Shown here piece after piece: positions 63,707 through 64,000 of a DNA stretch of 64,000 bases; the first letter of the stretch is position 1; the number at the start of each line of letters is the position of its first letter. Source of the DNA: Pezizomycotina sp. ARF18 (taxonomy: Eukaryota > Ascomycota). The position numbers and the translations under genes are program-made. The DNA lies in assembly GCA_002224055.1 (NCBI GenBank), contig AZLU01000026.1:62001-126000 (forward strand). Direction: 5' to 3'. The notes beneath the pieces are model-generated. The model was not told where the DNA came from. It searched no databases and worked only from the letters and a program-made list of their open reading frames with translations.

Positions 63707-64000
63707 GTGTTCCTGATCCGATCGTGGGGCGAGACATCTTCTCTCCATCAACAATTAACAATTGAACAATAATTACTTTTTTTCTTAACACTCGTTCATA
63801 TGCCTTAGGTGCTTAGTGGTGGTGCCATTCCCACCGCTCCCACACATGAAAAGAGCTAACGAAAAGTTTGATGAAGCAGGGAAAAAAGAAAAGCAGGAGC
63901 TAAAGTAGCGTCTGTACGCCCATTATCACTGCTTTGCTTTTTTGCTTTTTTTTTTTTTTTTTTTTTTTTTGAAGTTCAAAGTTGACACCAAGAGTAAGTG

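Larger units (their letters stand above)
61724..64000. other. Right flank, no gene recognised
   Basis: About 2.3 kb upstream of CGI121. It begins with a T-run/A-run junction and a TTTTA array, then balanced sequence without a convincing frame, and ends with two long T runs. A gene may begin beyond the window edge, but nothing here shows it. Confidence 0.4.

Overview
The window looks like nuclear DNA of a filamentous ascomycete (Pezizomycotina). The genes are split by short GT-AG introns (about 50-110 nt) with CTAAC-like branch sites, and the gene set is fungal: a SPA2-type polarity factor, an FcyB-like NCS1 permease, a Zn(II)2Cys6 regulator, an Fmp42-like MFS carrier and class I HMG-CoA reductase. 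Intergenic DNA is rich in long T or A runs and in TAAAA/ATT microsatellites. I cannot name the species.

Layout, left to right. 1-3.5 kb: gene-free, with pyrimidine-rich tracts. 3.5-6.8 kb (+): spa2. 6.8-12.6 kb: no gene seen. 12.6-15.1 kb (+): purine/cytosine permease with 12 coding exons, one only 7 nt long. 16.4-17.2 kb (+): U2AF small subunit. About 17.5-26.1 kb: an odd gene-free block with unlike base texture and old, diverged direct repeats about 1.57 kb apart. 26.3-28.4 kb (-): CPD photolyase. 28.4-34.5 kb: gene-poor. 34.6-36.6 kb (+): Fmp42-like carrier. 37.8-38.3 kb (-): small coiled-coil protein. 38.9-42.4 kb (-): Zn(II)2Cys6 transcription factor. 42.5-49.5 kb: gene desert. 49.5-51.0 kb (-): secreted protein with an Asn/Gln-rich tail. 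54.9-58.8 kb (+): HMG-CoA reductase. 59.7-61.7 kb (-): CGI121 of the KEOPS complex. 61.7-64 kb: nothing recognised.

The genes do not form a pathway or cluster. They are ordinary, mostly housekeeping genes (polarity, nucleobase uptake, splicing, DNA repair, sterol synthesis, tRNA modification) spread at low density. Nearly every one is interrupted by single-base frame breaks, most often a missing base in a short homopolymer, while the protein stays well conserved on both sides. This looks more like uncorrected consensus error than gene decay. Gene spans below therefore run across frame breaks, and exon limits rest on splice sites and conserved protein.

I saw no tRNA, rRNA, CRISPR array or recognisable transposon, retroelement or virus-derived coding region. 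The observations most worth a second look are the 17.5-26.1 kb block with its diverged repeats, the 7-nt microexon, and the systematic indel pattern.
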